Program-made: the position numbers and the translations under genes
Assembly: GCF_026239675.1 (NCBI RefSeq)
Contig: NZ_JAPIVQ010000006.1
Coordinates: 62,001 to 126,000, forward strand
Length of the DNA: 64,000 bases
Source of the DNA: Pedobacter sp. PLR
GTDB lineage: Bacteria > Bacteroidota > Bacteroidia > Sphingobacteriales > Sphingobacteriaceae
Direction: 5' to 3'
Part shown: piece by piece, positions 1-7,326 of the stretch
How the letters are laid out: the number at the start of each line of letters is the position of its first letter
Position numbering within the stretch: position 1 is the stretch's first letter
Notes under the pieces: model-generated
Seen by the model: the letters and a program-made list of their open reading frames with translations, nothing else
What the model was told of the DNA's origin: nothing
Databases searched by the model: none

Positions 1-1
1 A

Positions 2-472
2 AACAGTTTTGACCCCCGTGAAGCACTGGATATAGAATGGGTGACTCACCCAAACTGGTTTTATCGGATCAGTAAATATACCATGCCTTTTTTAAAGAGC
101 GATTTTGTTCCCCCTACTCATTTCCTGAAAGATCTGGAGGAGATTCCTGAAGATTTAGAAAACTATGTATTGAAACCTTTGTTTTCTTTTGCAGGCATGG
201 GCGTGATTATTGATGTCGAAAAGAAAGACATTGAAAATATTGCTGATCCGGAGAATTGGATACTGCAAAGGAAGGTAAGCTATGAACCGGTTGTTCAGGC
301 ACCAGATGGGGGCATCAAAGTAGAGATCAGGTTGATGTACTTATGGCCGGAAGGAAAAGAACCGACGCTTTGTATCAGCCTTGCGCGCTTAAGTCGCGGG
401 AAAATGATCGGTGTCCGATATAATAAAGATTTTGATTGGGTTGGCGGAACCGTTGGCCTGATAGAAAAGTAA
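2..472 (+). CDS. ATP-grasp-like protein, 3' part (5' truncated by window edge)
   Basis: The reading frame is open from base 2, through a GTG at 41, to the stop at 470-472, so the start lies outside the window. About 156 residues are visible. The motif YVLKPLFSFAGMG followed by WILQRKV, then EIRLMYLW, and a C-terminal ARLSRGKMIGVRYN...WVGG stretch resembles the nucleotide- and magnesium-binding half of ATP-grasp ligases. That is a motif reading, not a database match. No substrate can be proposed. The gene is followed by a short hairpin and the 52-aa cysteine-rich peptide gene. A conserved hypothetical protein with no ligase activity remains possible. Confidence 0.5.
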   Translation, partial: NSFDPREALDIEWVTHPNWFYRISKYTMPFLKSDFVPPTHFLKDLEEIPEDLENYVLKPLFSFAGMGVIIDVEKKDIENIADPENWILQRKVSYEPVVQAPDGGIKVEIRLMYLWPEGKEPTLCISLARLSRGKMIGVRYNKDFDWVGGTVGLIEK

Positions 473-488
473 ATTTACATTTAACAGA

Positions 489-503
489 CCTGCCTGAGGC
501 AGG
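489..503 (+). terminator. Short GC-rich hairpin after the ATP-grasp-like gene
   Basis: CCTGCC and GGCAGG form a 6-bp perfect stem with a 3-nt loop 17 bases past the upstream stop codon. No T-tract follows, so it is a weak terminator candidate. It may only stabilise the 3' end of the message. Confidence 0.35.
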
Positions 504-510
504 CTTTACC

Positions 511-518
511 TAGTTTTG
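511..518 (+). promoter_or_regulatory. Candidate -7 box for the small Cys-rich gene
   Basis: TAGTTTTG matches the Bacteroidota -7 consensus TAnnTTTG. It ends only 5 bases before the ATG at 524, so a transcript starting here would be nearly leaderless. No TTG is seen at the expected -33 position. Weak support. Confidence 0.3.
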
Positions 519-523
519 CACCT

Positions 524-682
524 ATGGATATTCAAACCATATTAGTTGTCATTCTTTTCATCGCTGCTATATTTTATATAGGCCGCATGATCTTCAGATC
601 AGTATCTCCTAAAAAAGGAGGCTGTGCATCTAACTGCAAATGCGGTGTAGATTTTTCCAATATCGAACCTGTTAAAAAATAG
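524..682 (+). CDS. FeoB-associated Cys-rich membrane protein (52 aa)
   Basis: This 52-residue ORF has one N-terminal transmembrane helix (about residues 4-24: ILVVILFIAAIFYIGRMIF). A basic KKGG linker and a short cytosolic tail follow, with the cysteine cluster C-ASN-C-K-C (residues 34, 38 and 40). This is the layout of the FeoB-associated cysteine-rich family, small membrane peptides usually encoded beside the ferrous-iron permease FeoB and thought to assist iron transport. No feoB gene is visible here. The stop is 18 bases before the Crp/Fnr gene, suggesting co-transcription. The family call comes from the fold-like pattern and the cysteines; the function is inferred. Confidence 0.7.
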   Translation: MDIQTILVVILFIAAIFYIGRMIFRSVSPKKGGCASNCKCGVDFSNIEPVKK

Positions 683-700
683 GTTTTATCTATATCAAAT

Positions 701-1288
701 ATGCTTGAGCAGTTCAAACTCTATTTACAGAAGAAAGTCGCCATTACAGATGAGCAATTCGACTTAATCTCCGGTCGGCTTAAAGTAAAGAGCTTTGATA
801 AAAATGAAATGATCCTGATGAAGGGGGAAGTATCTCCACACGGTTATTTTGTGCTTAGCGGATTACTGCGCAGCTATTCTATAGATGCCAAAGGTAAAAC
901 CCATATCATCCAGTTTGCGCCGGAACAATGGTGGCTTTCTGACCGGAATGGGATGTTTAATGAAGCTTCTGAATTTTTCATTGATGCTATTGAGCCTACT
1001 CAGGCAGTTTTAATGCCCAAAGGTTTTATTGATGAGGCGGCAAAACATGTCCCCTGTATGTACGATCTGAATAACACTATGCTGAACAATTCGATTCGTT
1101 TCATGCATAAAAGGATCAATATGTTGCTTAGTGCTACCGCCGAAGAAAGATATTTGAACTTTATTCAACTTTACCCAAACCTTACCCTAAGGGTCCCGCA
1201 ATGGATGATTGCATCCTATTTGGGCATCACTCCAGAGTCGCTCAGCAGGGTCCGTAAAGACCTCGCCCACAAGCATTTTAAAGTCTAG
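701..1288 (+). CDS. Crp/Fnr family transcriptional regulator
   Basis: The 195-residue protein has the two-part Crp/Fnr architecture. Residues 20-115 form a cyclic-nucleotide-binding-like beta-roll, residues 120-150 look like the long dimerisation helix (NNSIRFMHKRINMLLSATAEER), and residues 165-190 are a helix-turn-helix (VPQWMIASYLGITPESLSRVRK). The Fnr-type N-terminal cysteine cluster is absent, so an iron-sulfur oxygen sensor is unlikely. The ligand is unknown; many Bacteroidota paralogues of this size may not bind cAMP. It probably controls the adjacent yceI-pirin unit: a perfect 12-bp inverted repeat lies just downstream of its stop codon and overlaps the yceI promoter. Confidence 0.85.
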   Translation: MLEQFKLYLQKKVAITDEQFDLISGRLKVKSFDKNEMILMKGEVSPHGYFVLSGLLRSYSIDAKGKTHIIQFAPEQWWLSDRNGMFNEASEFFIDAIEPTQAVLMPKGFIDEAAKHVPCMYDLNNTMLNNSIRFMHKRINMLLSATAEERYLNFIQLYPNLTLRVPQWMIASYLGITPESLSRVRKDLAHKHFKV

Positions 1289-1294
1289 CGTTTT

Positions 1295-1320
1295 CTTATC
1301 ATACATCAATGTATGATAAG
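1295..1320. promoter_or_regulatory. Perfect 12-bp inverted repeat, candidate operator of the Crp-like regulator
   Basis: CTTATCATACAT (1295-1306) and ATGTATGATAAG (1309-1320) are exact reverse complements separated by 2 bases. The 2-base centre and absence of a following T-tract argue for a dimeric protein site rather than a terminator. The centre lies about 37 bp upstream of the start point predicted from the -7 box at 1332, close to the position used by class II Crp-type activators. Confidence 0.6.
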
Positions 1321-1331
1321 CTTTGTGGCCG

Positions 1332-1339
1332 TAATTTTG
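1332..1339 (+). promoter_or_regulatory. yceI promoter -7 box
   Basis: TAATTTTG is an exact match to the Bacteroidota -7 consensus TAnnTTTG, 35 bases upstream of the yceI ATG. The position expected for the -33 TTG reads TGT and falls inside the right arm of the inverted repeat. The promoter may therefore need the bound regulator. Confidence 0.6.
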
Positions 1340-1374
1340 TGTTGTAAATAAGAACATCTAAAAACAACAATATT

Positions 1375-1905
1375 ATGGCAACTACTCAATGGTCATTAGA
1401 CCCAACTCACAGTGAACTACAGTTTAAAGTAAAACACTTAATGATCACTACAGTAACTGGTAGTATGAACACATTAACAGGATCTTTAATTGCTGAAACT
1501 GAAGATTTTGAAAATGCTAAAGTTACTTTTGAAGCAGATATCAACTCCATTGACACTGGAAATACAGACAGAGATAATCATTTGAAAAGCGGTGATTTCT
1601 TTGACGGAGAACAATTCCCAAAAATGACCTTTACTTCTAGTTCTTTTGAAAAAGATGGCGGTGATTATGTTTTAAAAGGTGATTTAACCCTTAAAGGAAC
1701 AACTAAACCGATCAAATTAAATGTAGAATTTGGTGGTATCGCTACAGATCCATGGGGAAATACTAAAGCAGGATTTACCGTTAGTGGTAAAATCAACAGA
1801 ACTGACTTTGGTTTAACCTGGAATGCAGCATTGGAAACTGGTGGAGTGATGGTGAGCGAGGACGTAAGAATATTAGGCGAATTACAATTTGTAAAACAAG
1901 CTTAA
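1375..1905 (+). CDS. YceI family protein
   Basis: The 176-residue protein has the YceI lipocalin-like fold signature: an N-terminal WSLDPTHSELQFKVKHLMI strand pair, the central DRDNHLKSGDFFD segment and GDLTLKGTTKPIKLNVEF near the end. YceI proteins bind isoprenoid-type lipids in a beta-barrel. There is no signal peptide, so this copy is predicted to be cytoplasmic, unlike the periplasmic Escherichia coli protein. It has its own -7 box and sits between a Crp/Fnr regulator and a pirin gene, which suggests a small stress-responsive unit. The physiological role is inferred. Confidence 0.9.
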   Translation: MATTQWSLDPTHSELQFKVKHLMITTVTGSMNTLTGSLIAETEDFENAKVTFEADINSIDTGNTDRDNHLKSGDFFDGEQFPKMTFTSSSFEKDGGDYVLKGDLTLKGTTKPIKLNVEFGGIATDPWGNTKAGFTVSGKINRTDFGLTWNAALETGGVMVSEDVRILGELQFVKQA

Positions 1906-1944
1906 AAACAACACGTCCATCTAAATTTAGAATGGAGAGACGTA

Positions 1945-2820
1945 ATGAATGAAAATATAAAACAGGTATCGGCGGTTTTAAACCCGCCGGCACCTCATAT
2001 GGTTGGAGACGGATTTAGGGTCCATAATTTTTTTCCTAATGGGTATAAGCTCAAAATGAGTCCCTTTTTCCTGTTGGATTATAATTCCAAAATCCAGTTT
2101 TCAGCACGCACCGAGCCTAGAGGCGTAGCCGTACATCCACATCGTGGATTTGAAACGGTAACTATCGCTTATCATGGAGCGGTTGCGCATCATGATAGTG
2201 CTGGAAATAGTGGTGTAATTTATCCCGGAGATGTGCAATGGATGACTGCCGCAAGTGGCATTTTACACAAAGAATATCATGAAGAGGTCTTCAGTAAACA
2301 GGGCGGCACCTTCCAAATGGTGCAACTTTGGGTCAATTTACCTGCGAAAGATAAAATGAGTAAGCCGAAATATCAGGCGATTAGTCATGCGGAAATTGCT
2401 AAACATCAATTGCCAGATGACGCAGGTCTGGTAGAGGTAATTGCCGGAGAATATCGGGGTACAAAAGGATCTGCAAATACTTTTACACCAATTCATGCCT
2501 ATAATTTACGCCTGAATAAAGGCGGAAAGGCAACTTTCAGCTTCCCCGCTGATTTCAATACCGCTTTTGTGGTTATTGAAGGGGAGATTAAAGTGAATAA
2601 CGGAGAAATCGCAAAAGCAGATCAAATGGTTCATTTCAAAAATGAAGGGGAACAAATTTTTGTCGAAGGTTTTCAGGATAGTGTAGTGCTTGTTTTAAGC
2701 GGGGCACCTATAAATGAGCCTGTCACACATTACGGGCCGTTTTTAATGAACAAACCCGAAGAAATTCAACAGGCTATTGCAGATTATAACCAGGGGAAAT
2801 TCGGTTATTTAGAAGAATAA
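1945..2820 (+). CDS. Pirin family protein (cupin)
   Basis: The 291-residue protein has two cupin halves. The N-terminal half carries pirin metal-site residues in VAVHPHRGFETVTIAYHG (His at about residues 64 and 66), then AVAHHDSAGN and the glutamate-containing LHKEYHEE. The C-terminal pirin domain begins near residue 160 (GLVEVIAGEYRGTKG). Pirins bind an Fe or Ni ion, and some have quercetinase activity. The gene starts 39 bases after yceI in the same direction, so it is probably in the same transcript. The enzymatic substrate cannot be read from the sequence. Confidence 0.9.
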   Translation: MNENIKQVSAVLNPPAPHMVGDGFRVHNFFPNGYKLKMSPFFLLDYNSKIQFSARTEPRGVAVHPHRGFETVTIAYHGAVAHHDSAGNSGVIYPGDVQWMTAASGILHKEYHEEVFSKQGGTFQMVQLWVNLPAKDKMSKPKYQAISHAEIAKHQLPDDAGLVEVIAGEYRGTKGSANTFTPIHAYNLRLNKGGKATFSFPADFNTAFVVIEGEIKVNNGEIAKADQMVHFKNEGEQIFVEGFQDSVVLVLSGAPINEPVTHYGPFLMNKPEEIQQAIADYNQGKFGYLEE

Positions 2821-2839
2821 TTTTAGCTTTTTAAGAAGC

Positions 2840-2896
2840 CTGTAATTGAAGTGCGCCCAAAAAGTTAGACACTTATTGGGGGCACTTCAATTACAG
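2840..2896. repeat. 57-bp imperfect palindrome between convergent genes, with IS3-like end motifs
   Basis: CTGTAATTGAAGTGC (2840-2854) is exactly repeated in inverted orientation at 2882-2896. After one mismatch the pairing continues with CCCAA/TTGGG. The centre contains AAAAAGTTAGACAC, which resembles the termini of IS3-group elements (GTTAGACA next to a run of G/C before GCACTTC); I recall that similarity and could not check it. The element lies between the convergent pirin and ispF genes and could equally serve as a bidirectional terminator. Confidence 0.5.
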
Positions 2897-2908
2897 ACTT
2901 TTTCTATT

Positions 2909-3388
2909 TTATCCTTTTTGAATCAGGCAGACCGCATAAGCAACCACACCTTCTTCTCTCCCAATAAATCCCATTTGTTCGTTGGTTGTTGCCTTGATGG
3001 AAATGTCTTCGATATCCATTCCCGTGGCGGTTGCAATATGCTCTTGCATTGCCGGAATATGCGGATTGATTTTTGGCGCTTCTAAACAAAGCATTGCATC
3101 AATATTTCCAATTTCAAATCCTTTTTCTTTAACCAGTTTCACACTTTCTTGCAATAGGATCAGGCTGCTAATTCCTTTCCAACGGGGATCAGTATTCTTA
3201 AAATGGTAACCAATATCCCGGAGATTTGCGGCACCAAGTAATGCATCGCAAATCGCATGAAGCAACACATCCGCATCTGAATGACCAAAAGCGCCTTTAT
3301 GGTGTTCCAAATTTACTCCTCCCACGATGAAAGGATGTCCATCCTTTAGCTGGTGTACATCAAAGCCAAATCCTACCTTAATCTTCAT
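2909..3388 (-). CDS. ispF: 2-C-methyl-D-erythritol 2,4-cyclodiphosphate synthase
   Basis: IspF closes the CDP-methylerythritol diphosphate ring in the non-mevalonate isoprenoid pathway. The start at 3388 gives 159 residues beginning MKIKVGFGFDVHQL, the usual N-terminus and length. The zinc ligands of the DxH motif (DVH, residues 10-12), the conserved GHSDADVLLHAICDALLGA block and the C-terminal KATTNEQMGFIGREEG motif are all present. The frame extends upstream to an ATG at 3451, but those 21 extra residues do not look like IspF. It is convergent with the pirin gene and divergent from the gldJ-like gene. Confidence 0.95.
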   Translation of the reverse strand: MKIKVGFGFDVHQLKDGHPFIVGGVNLEHHKGAFGHSDADVLLHAICDALLGAANLRDIGYHFKNTDPRWKGISSLILLQESVKLVKEKGFEIGNIDAMLCLEAPKINPHIPAMQEHIATATGMDIEDISIKATTNEQMGFIGREEGVVAYAVCLIQKG

Positions 3389-3759
3389 TTCTATATCTAT
3401 TAGTTTATACGTATTCTCTTTTACTGTCTCGATCTTTTCCGGTCTTGTCATTTGATCATCAGCAAGGCTGATCCGACCTCCCCGAAATTAAGCAATAAAG
3501 CTAACCTTAACGTGTTTCCAGTGGAATTTTTGGGCGGTCGCCGGTAAATATGCAAAGACCAGGTCAAACCTGTTAAATTCCAGGCATATCTTCTGTTGTG
3601 TAATATCAGACAAAAAATCTGTACTAATTCCAGCATACTATTACAAAACCTGCCTCAGATATGCGCAAACATATTTTACAAAAGATTATTTTTTATCTAA
3701 GTCGTGTTTTTTCTTGCTCAGTAACTCTTTTTTTATGTAATTTTAACAGTTAAAGCACT
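3389..3759. other. Divergent intergenic region, ispF to gldJ-like gene
   Basis: About 370 bases separate ispF (-) from the GldJ-like gene (+). They should contain the promoters of both. I found no clean TAnnTTTG box on either strand. A 62-codon minus ORF here (3448-3636) has no recognisable content. Confidence 0.6.
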
Positions 3760-5370
3760 ATGAGATCCCTCAATATGAAAAAATCATACTTATATTATTC
3801 GATTGCAGCTATTGCAGTAGTAGGTTCTTTCTCTTCCTGTAAGTCAAAATCAGGAACTTCAGAGAAGACAGGAATGGCGTATAACAAGCGCGAGTTTGGT
3901 GGCTTTGAAGTAAATAAAAAATTTAAACGTGGCCCCGGTCCTGGATTAGTAGAAATTGAAGGCGGTGTTTTCGTGATGAGCGGAAGTGCAATCAATGTTG
4001 CTGGTGAAGAACTTAGCAATTACAACCACAAAAGAGAAACCACCGTTTCTTCCTTTTACATGGATGAAACCGAAGTTTCAAATACCAACTGGCTGGAATA
4101 TCTGAGCTGGATTCGCACCACCTATCCTACAGATCACGAATATTACTATAACGAACTTCCTGATACTTTAGTGTGGCGCAGACCGCTATCCTACAATGAA
4201 CCATACGTAGATAATTATTTAAGACATCCCGCTTACCAGGATTATCCGGTGGTGGGTGTAACCTGGGAACAGGCAGAAAGATATTGTGCCTGGAGAACAG
4301 ATCGCGTGAATGAGCTTTTACTCCGTGAAAAGGGTTATATGACCAGTTTCAAAGATATGAATGGTGGAAACTCCAATTCAGCTGCTGCTGCGACAACCAA
4401 TAACTCAAAAGGAGCTTTCAATACGGATGTTTACCTGAACGGTCAGTACGATGATAAGGGAAAAAGAGCCATGAAAGATCTTAATCCATCAAATGCCGGT
4501 AATGCTGCCGGAGCAGCCAATACAGGTGGCAGAAGTGGCGCCACCAGAAACGTAAGACTGGAAGATGGCATCATCAAACAACCTTACCGTTTGCCAACAG
4601 AGGCAGAATGGGAATATGCAGCACTTGGATTGATTGGCAATACTCAATATGAAAACATCAATGCCAACAAGATTTATCCATGGAATGGTCTGGGCTTAAG
4701 TTCTGCCAAAAGAAACACCAGAGGATTGATTTTAGCCAACTTTAAAAGAACTAAAGGAGATTACATGGGTGTTGGTGGTTCCCTGAATGATAAAGGTGGT
4801 TTAACCGTTGCAGTAAGGTCTTATATGCCGAATGATTTTGGCTTGTACAACATGGCTGGAAACGTAAATGAATGGGTTGCTGACGTTTATCGTGCCAAAA
4901 CATTCGAAGCTGCTGATGCTTTCAATCCATATAGAGGTAACTATTATAAAGACAAAAAAGTAGCTGATCCAATCAGTGGCAAAATAGAGATAGATAAGTA
5001 TAACAGACCGGTTTTAACCGATGCTAAGGCCTATAAGAAACAAACCTGGGCAGAGAAACAGGCAGCAGCGCCCGCAACAGCGACTGCAAATACTTATGCG
5101 GATCAAAGAGGTTTCCGTGATCAGGCGAATGAGTTATATGGCGAAATCACCCTGGTAACGGATAAATCAAGAGTTTTTAAAGGTGGTTCATGGGATGATC
5201 AGGCTTTATGGTTAAATCCTGCAACCAGACGATTCCTACAACAGGATGAATCTACGGCCGATATCGGCTTCCGTTGCGCCATGACTATGTTAGGTGCTTC
5301 AGAGATCAGATCTACTGGAAAACCACAATTTAAGCCGAAAGCTGCAAGGGCATTCAAGGCCAGAAATTAA
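3760..5370 (+). CDS. gldJ: GldJ-like gliding-motility/T9SS lipoprotein (SUMF1 fold)
   Basis: The 536-residue lipoprotein has a signal peptide ending in a lipobox-like FSSC (Cys27, or Cys22 if translation starts at the second ATG, 3775). An FGE-sulfatase/SUMF1 fold follows from about residue 62 (GLVEIEGGVFVMSGS). Hallmarks include VGVTWEQAERYCAWR, YRLPTEAEWEYAALG, a NDFGLYNMAGNVNEWV segment and the terminal FKGGSWDD...IGFRCAM. GldJ and GldK are SUMF1-like lipoproteins of gliding motility and the type IX secretion apparatus. The length fits GldJ better than GldK, and no gldKLMN genes flank it. Residues about 195-260 form an Asn/Ala/Gly-rich low-complexity insertion. Catalytic formylglycine-generating activity is not expected. 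Confidence 0.75.
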   Translation: MRSLNMKKSYLYYSIAAIAVVGSFSSCKSKSGTSEKTGMAYNKREFGGFEVNKKFKRGPGPGLVEIEGGVFVMSGSAINVAGEELSNYNHKRETTVSSFYMDETEVSNTNWLEYLSWIRTTYPTDHEYYYNELPDTLVWRRPLSYNEPYVDNYLRHPAYQDYPVVGVTWEQAERYCAWRTDRVNELLLREKGYMTSFKDMNGGNSNSAAAATTNNSKGAFNTDVYLNGQYDDKGKRAMKDLNPSNAGNAAGAANTGGRSGATRNVRLEDGIIKQPYRLPTEAEWEYAALGLIGNTQYENINANKIYPWNGLGLSSAKRNTRGLILANFKRTKGDYMGVGGSLNDKGGLTVAVRSYMPNDFGLYNMAGNVNEWVADVYRAKTFEAADAFNPYRGNYYKDKKVADPISGKIEIDKYNRPVLTDAKAYKKQTWAEKQAAAPATATANTYADQRGFRDQANELYGEITLVTDKSRVFKGGSWDDQALWLNPATRRFLQQDESTADIGFRCAMTMLGASEIRSTGKPQFKPKAARAFKARN

Positions 5371-5381
5371 AACCAGACTAT

Positions 5382-5414
5382 AAAAAAGGGAGCAGATAAC
5401 CGCTCCCTTTTTTT
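5382..5414. terminator. Bidirectional rho-independent terminator
   Basis: GGGAGC (5388-5393) pairs with GCTCCC (5402-5407). The stem is extended by A- and T-runs on both sides, and seven T residues follow on the + strand. It starts 11 bases after the gldJ-like stop. The flanking A-run means it can also end the minus-strand operon that finishes at 5457. Confidence 0.9.
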
Positions 5415-5456
5415 ATATACAGAATTTTTGAATAGCCTTGAATCCACTAATTTAGT

Positions 5457-5954
5457 TTAGGCAAATTGGATCAGGATACCGTTCTTCTCTACTTTATCTC
5501 CTTTTTGCACTAAGATTCGCTTTACCATACCTGCTGCAGGCGATTTAATGATATTTTCCATCTTCATCGCTTCCAGAACCAGTAAGCTGTCGCCCTTAGT
5601 TACTTCCTGGCCTTCGGTAACCATGAGTTGGAGTACTAAACCAGGCATCGGTGCTTTAATTTCCTGCACTTTATGCGCAGCAGCACTATCCATTCCTAAC
5701 TGTTTCAACAATTCATCATATTGATCTTCCATGTCTACCTGATACAGATTACCGTTTACCCTAATCGTCGCCTGCTTTCCTCCTTCTTCCCGCTCCAGGA
5801 CTTCTACAGTATAGGATTTATGCTCATAAATGATATGTTGGGTGTTAGCCGATAATTCTTTGGCATCAATATCAAGTGCTTGTCCGTCCACCGTGATTGT
5901 TTTCTCTGAAACGACTACGTTGAAATTGTATTGCTCATTTACTTTTACCTTCAT
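5457..5954 (-). CDS. Biotin/lipoyl attachment protein (biotin carboxyl carrier type)
   Basis: The last 70 residues of this 165-residue protein are a biotinyl domain: APMPGLV at 101-107 and the biotinylation motif EAMKME with acceptor Lys131. Residues 1-90 are a beta-rich region of the kind found ahead of the carrier domain in acyl-CoA carboxylase alpha chains (IRVNGNLYQVDM). It should carry carboxybiotin for an acyl-CoA carboxylase such as propionyl-CoA carboxylase. No biotin carboxylase or carboxyltransferase gene lies nearby, so the partners must be encoded elsewhere. It is the last gene of its operon, 2 bases after the DUF4159 gene. Confidence 0.85.
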   Translation of the reverse strand: MKVKVNEQYNFNVVVSEKTITVDGQALDIDAKELSANTQHIIYEHKSYTVEVLEREEGGKQATIRVNGNLYQVDMEDQYDELLKQLGMDSAAAHKVQEIKAPMPGLVLQLMVTEGQEVTKGDSLLVLEAMKMENIIKSPAAGMVKRILVQKGDKVEKNGILIQFA

Positions 5955-5956
5955 AG

Positions 5957-6613
5957 TTATTGTGTTAGTGCATACTGAACCAAATTTGCGCCCATTTTTA
6001 GCGCGTTCAGGCGTTTATCTTGTGTATCCTCCGGATAAGTACCGAAATCCTCCCAACCATTCCCCAGATCGCATTCAAATGTGTAATAGCAGAGTACCCT
6101 ACCCTCCCTGATTAAAGCCAGCCCCTGAGGCGACTTCCCATCATGTTCGTGGATTTTCGGTAAACCATTCGGGAATTTAAATTTTTGCTGATAGAGTGGA
6201 TGATTGGCTGGTAATTCCACAAAAGAAAGCTCAGGAAAAACCTTTTTCATTTCCTTGCGGATAAACTTATCCAGTCCGTAGTTATCATCGATGTGAAGGA
6301 AACCTCCACCGCTAAGGTATTTTCGTAAATTTTCGGCCTCAGCATCGCTGAACACTACATTTCCATGCCCTGTCAGGTATACAAAAGGATAATTGAATAG
6401 TTCTGCGCTACCCACTTCGACGGTGGCATCCTGAGGAGCGAAATTTGTATTCAGGTTTTTATTGCAGAAGTCTATGAGATTCGGAAGCGCGGTTCTGTTG
6501 GCATACCAATCGCCTCCCCCATTATATTTCAACTTAGCCATCTTATAAGTTGGCGGCTTAAAGCCACACAACAAAAATATTAATCCGACAACCAGGCCTG
6601 TTTTTAATTTCAT
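5957..6613 (-). CDS. DUF4159 domain protein, exported
   Basis: The 218-residue protein has an N-terminal hydrophobic signal (LKTGLVVGLIFLLCGF). It then shows the DUF4159 pattern: KYNGGGDWYAN near the start, FVYLTGHGNVVFSD, a glycine-rich GGGFLHIDDNYGLD segment and HPLY...KIHEHDG. The fold resembles the glutamine amidotransferase-like/ThuA group, but no activity has been established that I know of. Its start codon overlaps the rsmE stop by 4 bases (ATGA), indicating translational coupling. The periplasmic location is inferred. Confidence 0.8.
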   Translation of the reverse strand: MKLKTGLVVGLIFLLCGFKPPTYKMAKLKYNGGGDWYANRTALPNLIDFCNKNLNTNFAPQDATVEVGSAELFNYPFVYLTGHGNVVFSDAEAENLRKYLSGGGFLHIDDNYGLDKFIRKEMKKVFPELSFVELPANHPLYQQKFKFPNGLPKIHEHDGKSPQGLALIREGRVLCYYTFECDLGNGWEDFGTYPEDTQDKRLNALKMGANLVQYALTQ

Positions 6614-7314
6614 CTGTTTAAATAATTCACCTCAAAGCAGGCTGCCAATGCAGCAGTTTCTGTTCTCAGACGTGTATTACCTAAAGTTAAGGGTTTAAAG
6701 CCGTTTTGCAAAGCGAGTTCGATTTCTTTCGGACTAAAGTCGCCTTCCGGACCAATCAAAACAGTGTAGTTTTGGTGGGGTTCGGCCACCTGACTAATGT
6801 ACAGGCGGGGTTCTCCATCGATGCAATGCGCAATCATTTTTATGGAGTTATTTTCAATTTTCAAAAAATCAGCAAAAGAGATCTGCGGATTTAATACCGG
6901 ATGGTAAGCTTGTAAAGATTGCTTAACTGCGGAGGTGATCACTTTATTAAGCCGATCTTCCTTGATGATTTTCCTTTCAGAACGCTCGCAGATGATCGGG
7001 GTAATTTCATCGATCCCTATCTCGGTTGCTTTTTCAAGAAACCATTCCAGACGATCGATATTTTTGGTAGGTGCCACCACAATGTGCAAGTGGTGGTTTC
7101 GTTTTTGATACTCCTGAATTGCTTTGGTCACATGGAGCTGGACATTTTTCTTTCCTTCTCCGGTGATTTCTGCTTCATAAAAGCCTCCTTTTCCGTCAAT
7201 CAGATTCACCACATCGCCAAGTCCTAATCGCAGGACCTTGAGACAATGTTTACTTTCTTCTTCATTTAAAGAATACTCGGTGGCATCAATATCAGGGGTA
7301 TAAAAAACGTGCAT
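6610..7314 (-). CDS. rsmE: 16S rRNA (uracil(1498)-N(3))-methyltransferase
   Basis: The 234-residue protein is a SPOUT-class methyltransferase that methylates N3 of U1498 in 16S rRNA using S-adenosylmethionine. The N-terminal PUA-like part contains the HCLKVLRL motif (residues 23-30). The trefoil-knot SAM site appears as LIGPEGDFS (187-195) and LGNTRLRTETA (211-221), both characteristic of RsmE. Length is normal. It lies 12 bases downstream of the CBS-domain membrane protein gene and overlaps the next gene. Confidence 0.95.
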   Translation of the reverse strand: MHVFYTPDIDATEYSLNEEESKHCLKVLRLGLGDVVNLIDGKGGFYEAEITGEGKKNVQLHVTKAIQEYQKRNHHLHIVVAPTKNIDRLEWFLEKATEIGIDEITPIICERSERKIIKEDRLNKVITSAVKQSLQAYHPVLNPQISFADFLKIENNSIKMIAHCIDGEPRLYISQVAEPHQNYTVLIGPEGDFSPKEIELALQNGFKPLTLGNTRLRTETAALAACFEVNYLNR

Positions 7315-7326
7315 TGCTTAAAAGGT

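Noticed and set aside
2846..3085. Short plus-strand ORF at the 3' end of ispF
   Set aside because: It overlaps ispF antisense and starts inside the palindrome; no protein features.
3448..3636. 62-codon minus-strand ORF before ispF
   Set aside because: No domain, no promoter and no homology-like features; it lies in the promoter interval.
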